From NCBI GenBank assembly GCA_002315435.1, contig DCFW01000038.1, forward strand, positions 12,787-76,786: a DNA stretch of 64,000 bases. The letters are read 5' to 3'. The notes below the pieces were generated by a model. That model had not been told where the DNA came from, made no database searches, and worked only from the letters and a program-made list of their open reading frames with translations. Positions 44,729-54,683 of this stretch are shown here, in pieces. Each line of letters starts with the position of its first letter. Positions within the stretch are counted from its first letter, which is position 1. Source of the DNA: Bacteroidales bacterium UBA1794 (GTDB lineage Bacteria; Bacteroidota; Bacteroidia; Bacteroidales; Bacteroidaceae). The position numbers and the translations under genes were made by a program.

Positions 44729-44851
44729 ACCTTAAATATATCAATTATTTGATATAGTAAACTCTGCTGGGATTAAACAAAAGCACTACGCCAAGTGTTT
44801 ACAAATCAGAGAAACAACAAATTGAATACAGAATATAAAGAACTAATAGAT

Positions 44852-46318
44852 ATGAAGAAATCAGATATCGGACTGATCGGCCTAGCCGTGATGGGAGAAA
44901 ATTTAGCATTGAATATGGAACGCCACGGATGGCAAGTTTCAGTTTATAACCGTACAGTAATCGGCATTGAAGAAGGTGTTGTCGATCGTTTCATCACAGG
45001 TCGCGGCAAAGATAAAAACTTCGTTGGATTCACTGAATTAAAAGATTTTGTGCAATCACTCGCTACTCCACGAAAAATAATGATGATGGTACGTGCAGGA
45101 AAGCCCGTAGACGAACTTACCGACCAACTGCTACCGCTGCTTTCACCGAACGATATACTCATTGATGGTGGAAATTCGAATTTCGAAGATACTGAACGAA
45201 GAATCAAATACGTAGAATCAAAAGGCATGCGTTTCATCGGATCAGGTGTTTCGGGAGGTGAAGAAGGTGCACTCAACGGTGCATCCATTATGCCCGGTGG
45301 CTCTGTGTCTGCCTGGTCGGAGATTAAGCCTATTCTGCAAAGTATTGCAGCCAAGGCAGACGACGGCACTCCATGTTGTGATTGGATTGGTGCCGGTGGA
45401 TCGGGACATTTCGTGAAAATGATTCACAATGGTATTGAATACGGTGATATACAACTGATTTGCGAAGCATACGCATTGATGAAAAATCTACTTCACTTGT
45501 CAAACGAGACTATCGCAACACATTTCGAGCGTTGGAACGAAGGGAAGTTGAAAAGTTACTTAGTGGAAATAACCAGTCACATTCTCCGACAAAAAGAGGC
45601 TGATGGCACGTATCTGATTGACAAGATTCTAGACACTGCCGGACAAAAGGGCACAGGAAAATGGTCTGTCATCAACTCAATGGAACTGGGCATGCCACTT
45701 AATTTGATTGCTACAGCCGTGTTTGAACGCAACTTATCAGCATTGCTTGATTTGCGAAGAGAAGCTTCAGATGTGTTCAAGCGCAGTCCGTCAGGGAAAC
45801 AATTTGATGAGCAAACAATGGTAGACCAAATCTTCCACACACTATATGCATCTAAAATTGTATCTTATGCACAAGGATTCAATGTGCTGAAACAGGCCTC
45901 GGAACAATTCAAATGGCAACTTGATGCTGCATCGATTGCCCGTATGTGGCGCGGAGGATGTATCATTCGTTCTGCATTTCTAGATAATATAGCAAGTGCT
46001 TTCGAGAAAAGTCCTTCACTCAGCAATCTACTACTCGACGACTTCTTCCATAACGAAATCGATGAAGCGCTACCTTATTGGAAACAACTTGTTGCCACTG
46101 CTACAATGGAAGAAATAAGTATTCCGGCATTCTCTTCGGCACTCAACTATTTCTATTCACTCACCACCCGACGATTGCCGGCCAATTTACTACAAGCACA
46201 ACGTGATTATTTCGGTGCACACACCTTTGAACGCATTGATCATGAACGTGGGCAGTTCTTCCACGAAAACTGGACAGGACACGGAGGCAACACCAGTTCC
46301 GGCACTTACAACGCATAA
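44852..46318 (+). CDS. gnd: 6-phosphogluconate dehydrogenase, decarboxylating
   Basis: This enzyme converts 6-phosphogluconate to ribulose 5-phosphate with NADP in the oxidative pentose phosphate pathway. The NADP fold begins IGLIGLAVMGENLALN right at the start chosen (MKKSDIG, 488 residues); an in-frame ATG 19 codons earlier is not conserved. Catalytic residues lie in FVKMIHNGIEYGD and IGSGVSGGEEGA. The C-terminus ends GHGGNTSSGTYNA. It is the first of three genes, 12 bp before zwf, so all enzymes of the oxidative branch are made together. Confidence 0.97.
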   Translation: MKKSDIGLIGLAVMGENLALNMERHGWQVSVYNRTVIGIEEGVVDRFITGRGKDKNFVGFTELKDFVQSLATPRKIMMMVRAGKPVDELTDQLLPLLSPNDILIDGGNSNFEDTERRIKYVESKGMRFIGSGVSGGEEGALNGASIMPGGSVSAWSEIKPILQSIAAKADDGTPCCDWIGAGGSGHFVKMIHNGIEYGDIQLICEAYALMKNLLHLSNETIATHFERWNEGKLKSYLVEITSHILRQKEADGTYLIDKILDTAGQKGTGKWSVINSMELGMPLNLIATAVFERNLSALLDLRREASDVFKRSPSGKQFDEQTMVDQIFHTLYASKIVSYAQGFNVLKQASEQFKWQLDAASIARMWRGGCIIRSAFLDNIASAFEKSPSLSNLLLDDFFHNEIDEALPYWKQLVATATMEEISIPAFSSALNYFYSLTTRRLPANLLQAQRDYFGAHTFERIDHERGQFFHENWTGHGGNTSSGTYNA

Positions 46319-46330
46319 AATTCGAGAATA

Positions 46331-47857
46331 ATGGAAAAAGTAAAGAATATCATCATGGTCATATTCGGAGCATCAGGTGATCTGACAAAACGCAAGTTGA
46401 TGCCGGCTATCTACATGCTTCATAAGGATGGAAGACTACCGCTGTCATTCGCTATTGTCGGTATTTCTCGTACACCCTATACCGATGAAGAGTACCGCAC
46501 CTATATCAAAGAAAATCTCATGCTTTACATGAAACCGGAAGAAATTCCAAGTGAAGAGGATATAGATAAATTTACGAGCTATCTCCATTACCATGCAATG
46601 AATCCAGCAGAAAGAGATGATTACAAAGGGCTAAACTCCTACTTGAGAGAATTGGATAAAAAGATCGGCAGTAAGGGAAATTACCTTTATTATTTAGCCA
46701 CACCTCCATCTCTCTACGGTGTCATTCCACAGCATCTAAAAGCTGAGAACTTGAATTTGAACGAAGGCAAAGAGGGAAAGAAACGCATCATCGTTGAGAA
46801 ACCATTCGGATTTGACTTGCAATCAGCACAAAGTTTAAATGAAATTTATCGCAGAACTTTTGATGAAGAGCAAATATTCCGCATTGACCACTTCCTTGGG
46901 AAGGAAACTGTACAAAATATCTTGGCTTTCCGCTTCGCCAATAGTATTTTCGAACCTCTTTGGAATAGAAATTATGTGGATTATGTGGAAGTGACAGCTG
47001 TTGAGAATATGGGTATTGAAAATCGAGGTGGGTTCTTTGACCAAACAGGTACACTACGCGACATGGTGCAAAATCACCTGATACAGTTGCTTGCTCTCAC
47101 AGCAATGGAACCACCTGTGGCTTTCAACGCAACAAGTTTCAGAGACGAGGTTCTCAAAGTCTATAACTCGCTGATTCCACTTAATGAAACGGATCTGCGG
47201 GAACATATCGTACGCGGACAATACATAGCTTCAGAACGCGATCAAAGTTATCGTGAAGAGAAAAATGTCGATCCACAATCGCGCACGGAAACCTATATAG
47301 CCATGCGCCTTGAGCTGAACAATTGGCGTTGGAAGGGTGTTCCGTTCTACATCCGTACCGGTAAACAAATGCCTACGAAAGTGAGCGAAATTGTTATCCA
47401 CTTCAAACCGACGCCTCAACTATTATTCAATTGCGAACAAGGAGAGTGTCCGAAAGCAAACAAGCTGATTCTTCGCATTCAACCGAACGAAGGTATCTTA
47501 CTAAAAATCGGCACGAAAGTACCAGGCACGGGATTTGATATTCACGAAGTGGAAATGGATTTCAACTACAAAGATTTCAACAATCTTTCAACGGAAGACG
47601 CTTATTCACGCCTGATTGAAGATTGTATACTCGGTGACCCTACCCTTTTCACACGAAGCGATGCGGTAGAAGCCAGTTGGAAATTCTTTTCACCCATTCT
47701 AGATTATTGGAAGAACCATCCAGAAGCACCTCTTTATGGTTATCCGGCCGGCTCCTGGGGCCCAAAAGAAAGCGAAGCGATGATGACTGAACATCATGCC
47801 GAATGGACTAATCCTTGCAAGAATCTGACAAAAACAAATTTGTACTGCGAATTATGA
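46331..47857 (+). CDS. zwf: Glucose-6-phosphate 1-dehydrogenase
   Basis: This enzyme oxidises glucose 6-phosphate to 6-phosphogluconolactone. It has 508 residues, with the nucleotide-binding GASGDLTKRKLMPA at the N-terminus, the active-site RIDHFLGKETVQN near residue 187 and substrate-binding EKPFGFD. FYIRTGKQMPTK is also family-typical. It lies between gnd and pgl; its stop overlaps the pgl start by an ATGA. Confidence 0.97.
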   Translation: MEKVKNIIMVIFGASGDLTKRKLMPAIYMLHKDGRLPLSFAIVGISRTPYTDEEYRTYIKENLMLYMKPEEIPSEEDIDKFTSYLHYHAMNPAERDDYKGLNSYLRELDKKIGSKGNYLYYLATPPSLYGVIPQHLKAENLNLNEGKEGKKRIIVEKPFGFDLQSAQSLNEIYRRTFDEEQIFRIDHFLGKETVQNILAFRFANSIFEPLWNRNYVDYVEVTAVENMGIENRGGFFDQTGTLRDMVQNHLIQLLALTAMEPPVAFNATSFRDEVLKVYNSLIPLNETDLREHIVRGQYIASERDQSYREEKNVDPQSRTETYIAMRLELNNWRWKGVPFYIRTGKQMPTKVSEIVIHFKPTPQLLFNCEQGECPKANKLILRIQPNEGILLKIGTKVPGTGFDIHEVEMDFNYKDFNNLSTEDAYSRLIEDCILGDPTLFTRSDAVEASWKFFSPILDYWKNHPEAPLYGYPAGSWGPKESEAMMTEHHAEWTNPCKNLTKTNLYCEL

Positions 47858-48552
47858 TTGTAAAATCTTACTCATCAGCTGAAGAGGCTGCCAAGCAACT
47901 GACTGAAGCACTATTGATACAGATGCAGGAAAAACCTGAAAAGCCTTTTTCAATGGCTATTTCAGGCGGCAAGAATCCTGCATTATTGTTCCGCTTATGG
48001 GCAAACGATTACAAAACGCGTTTCCCATGGAAACGAATTCAACTATATTGGGTAGATGAACGATGTGTACCACCGACAGATACGGAAAGCAATTTCCTCA
48101 TGACAAAAACAAATTTATTGGATGCCGTGCCGCTACCTGAACAACAGATCTTTCGTATTCACGGGGAGGCTGATCCATCAAAAGAAGCCTTCCGTTATAC
48201 AAAGCTTGTGCAAAAAAAATTGCCGGAAGAATCAAATCTCCCTGTTTTTGATTGCATTTTGCTTGGTGTTGGCCCAGACGGGCACACATCTTCTGTCTTC
48301 CCGGGACAGGAAGATTTATACAAAACAGCAACACCATATATTGAAAATGCACATCCGCAAACAAAGCAGGTACGAGTTGCCCTAATGCTGCGCACAATAC
48401 TTAATGCCCGACAAATATTCTTTTTTGCTACCGGTGCCGAGAAAGCTGATATTCTGAAATCGGTCATAGACGGAGACGAACATCTTCCTGCGGGATTTAT
48501 TGCACATCATGCCACAAATGCCACTTTATTCACGACTGAACAAAGCAAATAA
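47854..48552 (+). CDS. pgl: 6-phosphogluconolactonase
   Basis: This is the lactonase that joins the two dehydrogenase steps, 232 residues of the DevB/NagB-like family. The MAISGGKNPALLFRLWA stretch, YWVDERCVPPTDTESN and the catalytic-site LLGVGPDGHTSSVFPG are all present. The start at 47854 forms ATGA with the zwf stop; an earlier in-frame ATG (47815) lies within zwf. The convergent gene begins only 3 bp after its stop, so the two transcripts must end within each other. Confidence 0.95.
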   Translation: MIVKSYSSAEEAAKQLTEALLIQMQEKPEKPFSMAISGGKNPALLFRLWANDYKTRFPWKRIQLYWVDERCVPPTDTESNFLMTKTNLLDAVPLPEQQIFRIHGEADPSKEAFRYTKLVQKKLPEESNLPVFDCILLGVGPDGHTSSVFPGQEDLYKTATPYIENAHPQTKQVRVALMLRTILNARQIFFFATGAEKADILKSVIDGDEHLPAGFIAHHATNATLFTTEQSK

Positions 48553-48555
48553 ACA

Positions 48556-49143
48556 TCACGGCATCCATTCGACAATTCCGGTGACAGGATGTTTCTTCCT
48601 CCATTCCATGAATTCAGAATATGTGCGCACACTATCTTGAATCACTGCTTGATAATATTCAATACCCATGATCTTCTCCACATCAGGAGTTTCATATTTC
48701 AATTTCAAGATAGCATAGCGCGTTTCATTCGTCAATACTGCAGAAATTCGTTCTGCCATCTTCTCAAAATAACCATCATAAGTGGAACCTTTTAAGATAT
48801 GTATCATATCTATTTGCCAAAGTTCGCTGTCGGAATCAAGATACCAAGCATGCCATTCCAAACATTTTTCATCCGTATTAAGTAAATTTGTAAACTCAAT
48901 GCGCTGTATTTGCTTATTCTCAGCAAGCTTCGCTATCGCCGAGAAACTATCAGATAAACTTAGAGGAGATGAATAAATATGAAAATCTATGTCCCGATGT
49001 TTCATTAATAACCCCATATTTAACGACCCAACAAGGTGTATTTCAGCTCCTACTTCTTTCCATATATTAATAATATCCGTATCATTGATTATATTCCACG
49101 CTTTCTGCTGATTCTTCTGCGCCATTTCTATTATTGGTTCCAT
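48556..49143 (-). CDS. Nucleotidyltransferase-fold protein
   Basis: This 195-residue cytoplasmic protein has a nucleotidyltransferase-like signature: IHLVGSLNMGLLMKHRDIDFHIY, with GS followed by a D-x-D pair at about residues 53-55, as in the Pol beta superfamily. A third acidic residue may lie in ELWQIDMIHIL. Similar proteins are sometimes annotated as phosphoglycerate mutase family, which the sequence does not support. The substrate is unknown. It is 54 bp downstream of the VOC gene on the same strand and probably cotranscribed with it. Confidence 0.65.
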   Translation of the reverse strand: MEPIIEMAQKNQQKAWNIINDTDIINIWKEVGAEIHLVGSLNMGLLMKHRDIDFHIYSSPLSLSDSFSAIAKLAENKQIQRIEFTNLLNTDEKCLEWHAWYLDSDSELWQIDMIHILKGSTYDGYFEKMAERISAVLTNETRYAILKLKYETPDVEKIMGIEYYQAVIQDSVRTYSEFMEWRKKHPVTGIVEWMP

Positions 49144-49197
49144 ATGATCTAACTTTAAAATAAAAAGACATCTAATTTATTATAGGAAACCTAATTT

Positions 49198-49590
49198 CTA
49201 TTCTCCTGTCAACTCGATAGAATTACCTTCCGGATCCAATATTACACTCTCATAATACCCATCTCCAGTTGTTCTCGGTTCACTTGTAATACGGTAATGC
49301 CTATTTCGCAAACGTTCTGTCAATTCATCCACATCCCTTTTCGTCCCAACAAAGATAGAAATATGAGCAAGTCCTTGCATAAGGGTCCTATCCATCTCTG
49401 CTTTATAAATGTCGGGATTATTCATTAATTCAAGACGGGCACCTCCTTCATTAAAGGAAATAAAATAAGAGGTAAAGTTCTTCTTCGAATTCACGTACTT
49501 ATCACTGGAGATTGCATTAAAATAGGTAAGGAAAAACTGTCGCATAGCTTCTATGTTTTCCACCCAAATAGCGATATGTTCTACTTTCAT
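49198..49590 (-). CDS. VOC-family (glyoxalase/bleomycin resistance-like) protein
   Basis: This is a 130-residue metal-dependent enzyme fold made of two beta-alpha-beta-beta-beta units. The metal-ligand positions are His5 in KVEHIAIWV, Glu near GGARLELMN, His in GLAHISIFVG and Glu in DPEGNSIELTGE, the glyoxalase I pattern. The function could be glyoxalase-like or a thiol-transfer resistance activity and cannot be settled. A minus-strand TATCTTTG (complement of 49629-49636) about 40 bp upstream is a plausible -7 element. Confidence 0.88.
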   Translation of the reverse strand: MKVEHIAIWVENIEAMRQFFLTYFNAISSDKYVNSKKNFTSYFISFNEGGARLELMNNPDIYKAEMDRTLMQGLAHISIFVGTKRDVDELTERLRNRHYRITSEPRTTGDGYYESVILDPEGNSIELTGE

Positions 49591-49735
49591 ATATTCCTCT
49601 ACTGTTTATGATACTTCAATATTATGAACAAAGATAGGTCTCTTCTCTTTGAATGAAAAATAATTTATCCACTTATTCGATTCGTCATCAACTAAATATT
49701 ATGTTTAATAACATAACTAATCCACATCTTTTACG

Positions 49736-49743
49736 TACTTTTG
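49736..49743 (+). promoter_or_regulatory. Promoter -7 element for the SulP transporter
   Basis: TACTTTTG matches TAnnTTTG 40 bp before the start codon. Confidence 0.45.
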
Positions 49744-49783
49744 ATGTCTCTTATTTAATTTAACAAAATAATTAGACATTCAA

Positions 49784-51475
49784 ATGAATATATTTGATTT
49801 CAAGCCCAAACTTTACACGACATTAAAGAACTACTCTAAAGAAACATTTCTTTCAGATTTGATGGCAGGAATTATTGTAGGCATTGTCGCCCTTCCATTA
49901 GCTATCGCTTTTGGTATTGCTTCCGGAGTCTCACCTGAAAAAGGAATGATCACTGCAATTATTGCCGGCTTTATTATTTCGCTATTAGGTGGAAGCAAAG
50001 TTCAAATCGGGGGACCTACCGGAGCCTTTATTGTTATTGTCTACGGAATTATCCAACAGTATGGAGAAAAGGGACTGATAGTTGCAACTATTATGGCCGG
50101 TGTATTTTTGATTCTTCTTGGAGTCTTTAAATTAGGAACAATTATTAAATACATTCCTTATCCTATTGTAGTAGGTTTTACCAGCGGCATTGCAGTAACA
50201 ATTTTTACTACACAGATAAAAGATTTATTCGGGTTGTCTATAGGTGCTGTTCCTGCTGATTTCTTTTCTAAATGGAGTGCCTATTTTCAAAACTTCTCAA
50301 CGGTGAATTTATGGTCGGCAATAGTAGGAATACTAAGTATTCTCATTATTATTTATACGCCCAAATTATCTAAAAAGATACCAGGATCTCTGATTGCTAT
50401 TATTCTAATGACGGTTCTGGCTTATATATTAAAAACATATGCAGGAATCAATTCTATTGAGACTATCGGTGATCGATTTACAATTAATGCATCGCTGCCA
50501 CAAGCAATATTTCCTGTGATGTCTTGGGAAGTGATCAAAGGACTTTTCCCTGCAGCAATAACAATTGCTGTCTTGGGTGCTATTGAATCACTACTTTCTG
50601 CTACGGTTGCAGATGGTGTGACAGGAGATAAACATAATTCCAATCAGGAATTAATGGCTTTAGGTGTTGCCAATCTGGTTACCCCCTTATTCGGTGGTAT
50701 TCCTGCGACGGGAGCTATTGCACGAACAATGACCAATATTAATAATGGTGGAAAGACTCCGGTAGCCGGATTAATCCATGCCGTGACGCTTTTGCTCATT
50801 TTAGTCTGTCTCGGTCCACTCACGAAGCATATCCCAATGTCCTGTCTTGCTGGAGTATTAGTAATCGTTTCTTACAACATGAGCGAATGGAGAACATTCC
50901 GAGCATTGCTTAAAAATCCGAAATCAGATGTATCTGTACTGCTTATTACTTTTCTTCTAACTGTCATATTCGATTTGACAGTAGCAATAGAGGTTGGAAT
51001 CGTCATTGCATGTTTGCTGTTTATGAAACGTGTGGCAGAAACCACAAATATATCTATTATTACTGACGAGATTGATCCCAATACAGAATTTGATACTAGT
51101 CATGAAGAACATCTTATTGTTCCCGAGGGAGTAGAGGTATATGAAATTAATGGCCCTTATTTCTTTGGAATAGCGAACAAGTTTGAAGAACAAATGGTTC
51201 AGCTTGATGATCATCCTAAAATACGTATCATCCGTATGCGTAAAGTTCCATTTATTGATTCAACAGGAATTCATAACTTAACGAACCTTTGCCGAATGTC
51301 AAGGATGGAAAATGTTCAAATCATTCTTTCCGGTGTAAATGAAAAAGTACAAGGAGTTCTTGAAAAATCAGGATTCAATGATTTATTAGGGAAAGAGAAC
51401 ATATGTAGCCACATTGATATTGCATTAGCACGTGCAGAAAAACTTATCAAGAATAGCCCCATATTATCTAAGTAA
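49784..51475 (+). CDS. SulP-family anion transporter with STAS domain
   Basis: This 563-residue inner-membrane transporter belongs to the SLC26/SulP family. About 12-14 hydrophobic segments fill residues 20-430, including the family-typical LMAGIIVGIVALPLAIAFGIA, GPTGAFIVIVYGI and TPLFGGIPATGAIART. A cytoplasmic STAS domain follows (about 445-555, with IRMRKVPFIDSTGIHNLTNL). Members carry sulfate, bicarbonate or dicarboxylates; either sulfate or bicarbonate is possible here. It is a single gene 15 kb from the sulfur cluster and ends in its own terminator. Confidence 0.93.
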   Translation: MNIFDFKPKLYTTLKNYSKETFLSDLMAGIIVGIVALPLAIAFGIASGVSPEKGMITAIIAGFIISLLGGSKVQIGGPTGAFIVIVYGIIQQYGEKGLIVATIMAGVFLILLGVFKLGTIIKYIPYPIVVGFTSGIAVTIFTTQIKDLFGLSIGAVPADFFSKWSAYFQNFSTVNLWSAIVGILSILIIIYTPKLSKKIPGSLIAIILMTVLAYILKTYAGINSIETIGDRFTINASLPQAIFPVMSWEVIKGLFPAAITIAVLGAIESLLSATVADGVTGDKHNSNQELMALGVANLVTPLFGGIPATGAIARTMTNINNGGKTPVAGLIHAVTLLLILVCLGPLTKHIPMSCLAGVLVIVSYNMSEWRTFRALLKNPKSDVSVLLITFLLTVIFDLTVAIEVGIVIACLLFMKRVAETTNISIITDEIDPNTEFDTSHEEHLIVPEGVEVYEINGPYFFGIANKFEEQMVQLDDHPKIRIIRMRKVPFIDSTGIHNLTNLCRMSRMENVQIILSGVNEKVQGVLEKSGFNDLLGKENICSHIDIALARAEKLIKNSPILSK

Positions 51476-51498
51476 AATAATCTGTTTGAACTTATAAT

Positions 51499-51532
51499 AA
51501 AGGTGTATAACGAATAAGTTGTACGCCTTTTT
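51499..51532 (+). terminator. Intrinsic terminator after the SulP gene
   Basis: AAAGGTGTATAAC pairs, with G-U pairs, with GTTGTACGCCTTT, and T residues follow. Confidence 0.75.
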
Positions 51533-51616
51533 CATTCTATTACTTAAATTAAAGTTTCCTAAGACCCATTCGCCAACCGTACATATCAAACTCAATAAAA
51601 TCATGTCTAGAGAAAC

Positions 51617-51650
51617 GAAAAAACCTTCCAATCATTGATCAGAAGGTTTT
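51617..51650 (-). terminator. Intrinsic terminator after tRNA-Lys(UUU)
   Basis: On the minus strand AAAACCTTC pairs with GAAGGTTTT and a T-run follows. It lies 36 bp past the 3' end of the tRNA. Confidence 0.8.
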
Positions 51651-51685
51651 ACTTATTTTGGCATTGAACTCTCGTTCTATTTCTG

Positions 51686-51758
51686 TGATCCGCTTGGGGT
51701 TCGAACCCAAGACCCCAACATTAAAAGTGTTGTGCTCTACCAACTGAGCTAGCGAATC
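51686..51758 (-). tRNA. tRNA-Lys, anticodon UUU
   Basis: A complete 73-base cloverleaf: acceptor GATTCGC/GCGGATC (one G-U pair), anticodon stem CAACA/TGTTG with loop CTTTTAA, T-arm TTGGG-TTCGAAC-CCCAA. CCA is not encoded. The minus-strand promoter elements TATCTTTG (complement of 51782-51789) and TTTG (complement of 51810-51813) lie upstream. Confidence 0.97.
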
Positions 51759-51851
51759 ATTGCCTTTTCTTAAAGACGCTGCAAAGATAGAATCTTTTCT
51801 ATTACCAGCCAAATATTTCCCGATAATTTTTAATATAATCGAATTTTTATC

Positions 51852-51859
51852 TACTTTTG
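51852..51859 (+). promoter_or_regulatory. Promoter -7 element for PBP1A
   Basis: TACTTTTG matches TAnnTTTG 28 bp upstream of the PBP1A start codon. Confidence 0.45.
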
Positions 51860-51887
51860 CCCCCATATTCAATACAATATATAGTAT

Positions 51888-54458
51888 ATGAAAAAAGTGA
51901 ATCACAATAAAAAATTTCTCCTAGTCTCTATCCTTTTGGGAACAATCGGAGGAAAAGTCAAAAAGTTTTGGAACTGGTATGCAGGGCTTTTCCGCGGTGC
52001 ACCGTGGTACAAGAAAACTTGCTTGGGGATTGTTTCCCTTATCGTAGCTTTCTTTATCTTCCTTATAATGGTTGATATGAATTTTTTATGGCTGTTTGGT
52101 AAATCACCCAGTTTACATGCCATCAGTCATCCACAACAAGACATCGCATCTGAAGTTTATAGTTCAGACGGCAAACTTATCGGACGTTACTTCCGTGAGA
52201 ATCGTACTCAAGTGAAATATGAGGATATATCCCCTATGTTAATAAAGACGCTTATCAGCACTGAGGATGAACGCTTTTATGAACACTTCGGAATTGATAT
52301 CAAGGGAATGTTCTCTGCCGCCGTAGGTATGATGCATGGAAATGCACGTGGCGCAAGTACGATCACTCAACAACTTGTAAAAAACATGTTCAAGATGAGA
52401 TCTGAATATTCTACGGGATTTTTAGGCTATATTCCCGGAGTAAGGATGCTCATCATGAAAAGCAAAGAATGGATTTCTGCCGTGAAAGTAGAGATGTTTT
52501 ATTCTAAGAAACAAATCCTTACGATGTATCTTAATACAGTTGATTTTGGAAGTAATACTTACGGCATCAAAACAGCTGCTAAAACTTATTTCAATGCAAC
52601 TCCCAAAGATCTAACCATGGAACAGTGTGCTACTTTAGTGGGCATGCTGAAGGCTACGACTTATTATAATCCTAAACTTAATCCGGAAAACAGTATAAAA
52701 CGCCGTAATGTAGTACTTGGAAATTTGTTTACTCATCACATCATTTCAAGAGCTGAACTCGATTCATTAAAGGAATTACCGATTAAGCTCAATTACAACG
52801 AAGAAACAAATTATGACGGACAGGCTCTATATTTCCGTGAGGCAATCGTTGCAGAAATGAAAGACTGGTGTAAACAGAATAATATTGACTTCTATCGTGA
52901 TGGATTGAAAATTTACACGACTGTAGATACTCATATGCAAAAATATGCAGAAGCAGCTGTAAATAAACAGATGCGTATCATACAAAAGAATTTCGACAGT
53001 CATTGGGGAAAAACCAATCCTTGGCAAAATGAAAAGCATCAGGAAATTCCTCATTTCATTGAAGATCTTGCTGAGCATACAGCAACTTACAAGCAACTGA
53101 AAGACAAATATCCTAATCGCCCCGATTCTGTGACTTACTTCATGAATCTTCCACACAAAGTAAAGTTGTTTGATTATGATGATCCGAAGAAAACAGAAAT
53201 AATGAGCACCATGGATTCAATACGTTACATGGAACGCTTTATGCATTGCGGATTTGTGGCTATGGAACCTCAAACAGGTTTTGTGAAAGCATGGGTCGGT
53301 GACATTGATTTCAGCGCATGGAAATATGACAAAGTGCTTTCAGAGCGCCAACCGGGATCTACTTTTAAATTGTTTGACTATAGTGCAGCTTTTAATCAGG
53401 GAATGTCTCCTTGTGATACACGAGTGGACCAATATGTATCAATTCCTGTGAAAACAAAAGAGGGCAAGGATTCAACATGGGTTCCCCGTAATGCCAATGG
53501 CAACTATTCTGGTAGAGAAATGAGCTTGAAAGCTGCTTTTGCACAATCTGTAAATAGTGTGGCTGTGCAAATAGCACAGGAAGTGGGCATGCCTAGCATA
53601 ATTAAGGTTGCCAACGCTATGGGTATTAAGTCGGCATTGGTTAATCAGCCGTCAACGAGTTTGGGAGCATCGGATGTTTCTTTGCTTGACTTGGTAGATG
53701 CCTATTGCACCGCAGTCAATGATGGTTTGCAACATGATCCTGTACTTGTAACCCGTATAGAAGACAAAGACGGTAAAGTTATTTATCAGTATAATCCACA
53801 AGCAACACAAGCAATACCTTATGAGACAGCATTCTTAATGCAACAAATGTTGCAAGGAGGTATTACAGAACCTGGTGGCACATCACGAGCATTATGGCAA
53901 TATATTCATCCTTGGCCCGGTGATCAATGTTTTGGAGGAAAAACAGGAACATCTTCTAATCACTCGGATGCATGGTTTGTAGGGGTTACACCAAATTTAG
54001 TAGCAGGATGCTGGGTTGGAGGTGAACACAGATGTATTCACTTCAGAACGGGTGCTTTAGGGCAAGGTAGCCGTACTGCATTGCCAGTTTATGGGGAGTT
54101 CATGAACAGCTTGCTTAATAACAAAGCGTATGCAAGCAACTTAAAGAAAAAGTTCCCTCAAAAACCGAAAGTACCTATCGGCAGAAGTTATAGTTGCCAA
54201 TCTGCTTATCAACCTGTCAAGAATGATTCAGCAAGTCATAAAGGAGATTCAATACCGGCTATAGATGAAGGAGAAATTGACGATGAAATAGATAATGGCG
54301 CTATCGAACCAACTACAGACAAACCAAAAGAGTCAAAAAAAGAATCTAAGAAAGAGCTGAAAGAGTTAAAGAAGGAACCGAAAGAAGCTAAAAAGGAGCC
54401 TAAGAAGGAGTCAAAGAAGAAAAAGTCAAATGATGACGGTGGAGGAAATTTCTTCTAA
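51888..54458 (+). CDS. Class A penicillin-binding protein (transglycosylase/transpeptidase, PBP1A-like)
   Basis: This bifunctional enzyme polymerises and cross-links peptidoglycan in the periplasm, 856 residues. A membrane anchor (about 46-66) follows a basic cytoplasmic end. The GT51 domain (about 80-260) has the catalytic STEDERFYEHFGID and GASTITQQLVKNMF. The transpeptidase has SxxK in PGSTFKL, SxN in AQSVNSVAVQ and KTGTSSN. The last about 60 residues are acidic and then built from Lys-Glu-Ser repeats (KKESKKE, KKEPKEAKKEPKKE), ending DDGGGNFF; this tail is not part of the catalytic fold. A terminator follows. Confidence 0.96.
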   Translation: MKKVNHNKKFLLVSILLGTIGGKVKKFWNWYAGLFRGAPWYKKTCLGIVSLIVAFFIFLIMVDMNFLWLFGKSPSLHAISHPQQDIASEVYSSDGKLIGRYFRENRTQVKYEDISPMLIKTLISTEDERFYEHFGIDIKGMFSAAVGMMHGNARGASTITQQLVKNMFKMRSEYSTGFLGYIPGVRMLIMKSKEWISAVKVEMFYSKKQILTMYLNTVDFGSNTYGIKTAAKTYFNATPKDLTMEQCATLVGMLKATTYYNPKLNPENSIKRRNVVLGNLFTHHIISRAELDSLKELPIKLNYNEETNYDGQALYFREAIVAEMKDWCKQNNIDFYRDGLKIYTTVDTHMQKYAEAAVNKQMRIIQKNFDSHWGKTNPWQNEKHQEIPHFIEDLAEHTATYKQLKDKYPNRPDSVTYFMNLPHKVKLFDYDDPKKTEIMSTMDSIRYMERFMHCGFVAMEPQTGFVKAWVGDIDFSAWKYDKVLSERQPGSTFKLFDYSAAFNQGMSPCDTRVDQYVSIPVKTKEGKDSTWVPRNANGNYSGREMSLKAAFAQSVNSVAVQIAQEVGMPSIIKVANAMGIKSALVNQPSTSLGASDVSLLDLVDAYCTAVNDGLQHDPVLVTRIEDKDGKVIYQYNPQATQAIPYETAFLMQQMLQGGITEPGGTSRALWQYIHPWPGDQCFGGKTGTSSNHSDAWFVGVTPNLVAGCWVGGEHRCIHFRTGALGQGSRTALPVYGEFMNSLLNNKAYASNLKKKFPQKPKVPIGRSYSCQSAYQPVKNDSASHKGDSIPAIDEGEIDDEIDNGAIEPTTDKPKESKKESKKELKELKKEPKEAKKEPKKESKKKKSNDDGGGNFF

Positions 54459-54540
54459 ATAATATAAAGAGACTGCTCCAAAGTAACAACTCAAGAATCT
54501 GAAGTTACAGAAATGTAATGAAGATTACTTCTAAAATAAG

Positions 54541-54588
54541 AAAGAGCCATTTTAATCCTATATCAAAGGTTTAAAATGGCTCTTTTAT
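54541..54588 (+). terminator. Intrinsic terminator after PBP1A
   Basis: AAAGAGCCATTTTAA pairs with TTAAAATGGCTCTTTT around a central 15-base loop, and TATTATTT follows. Confidence 0.85.
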
Positions 54589-54683
54589 TATTTCACTTAC
54601 AAGCTATAACTTCTTAGTATGTCATGTCAGCTTTTGAAACTTTTCTTTTTATTCTATTACAATTATATTTCAAGGGAACCGAT

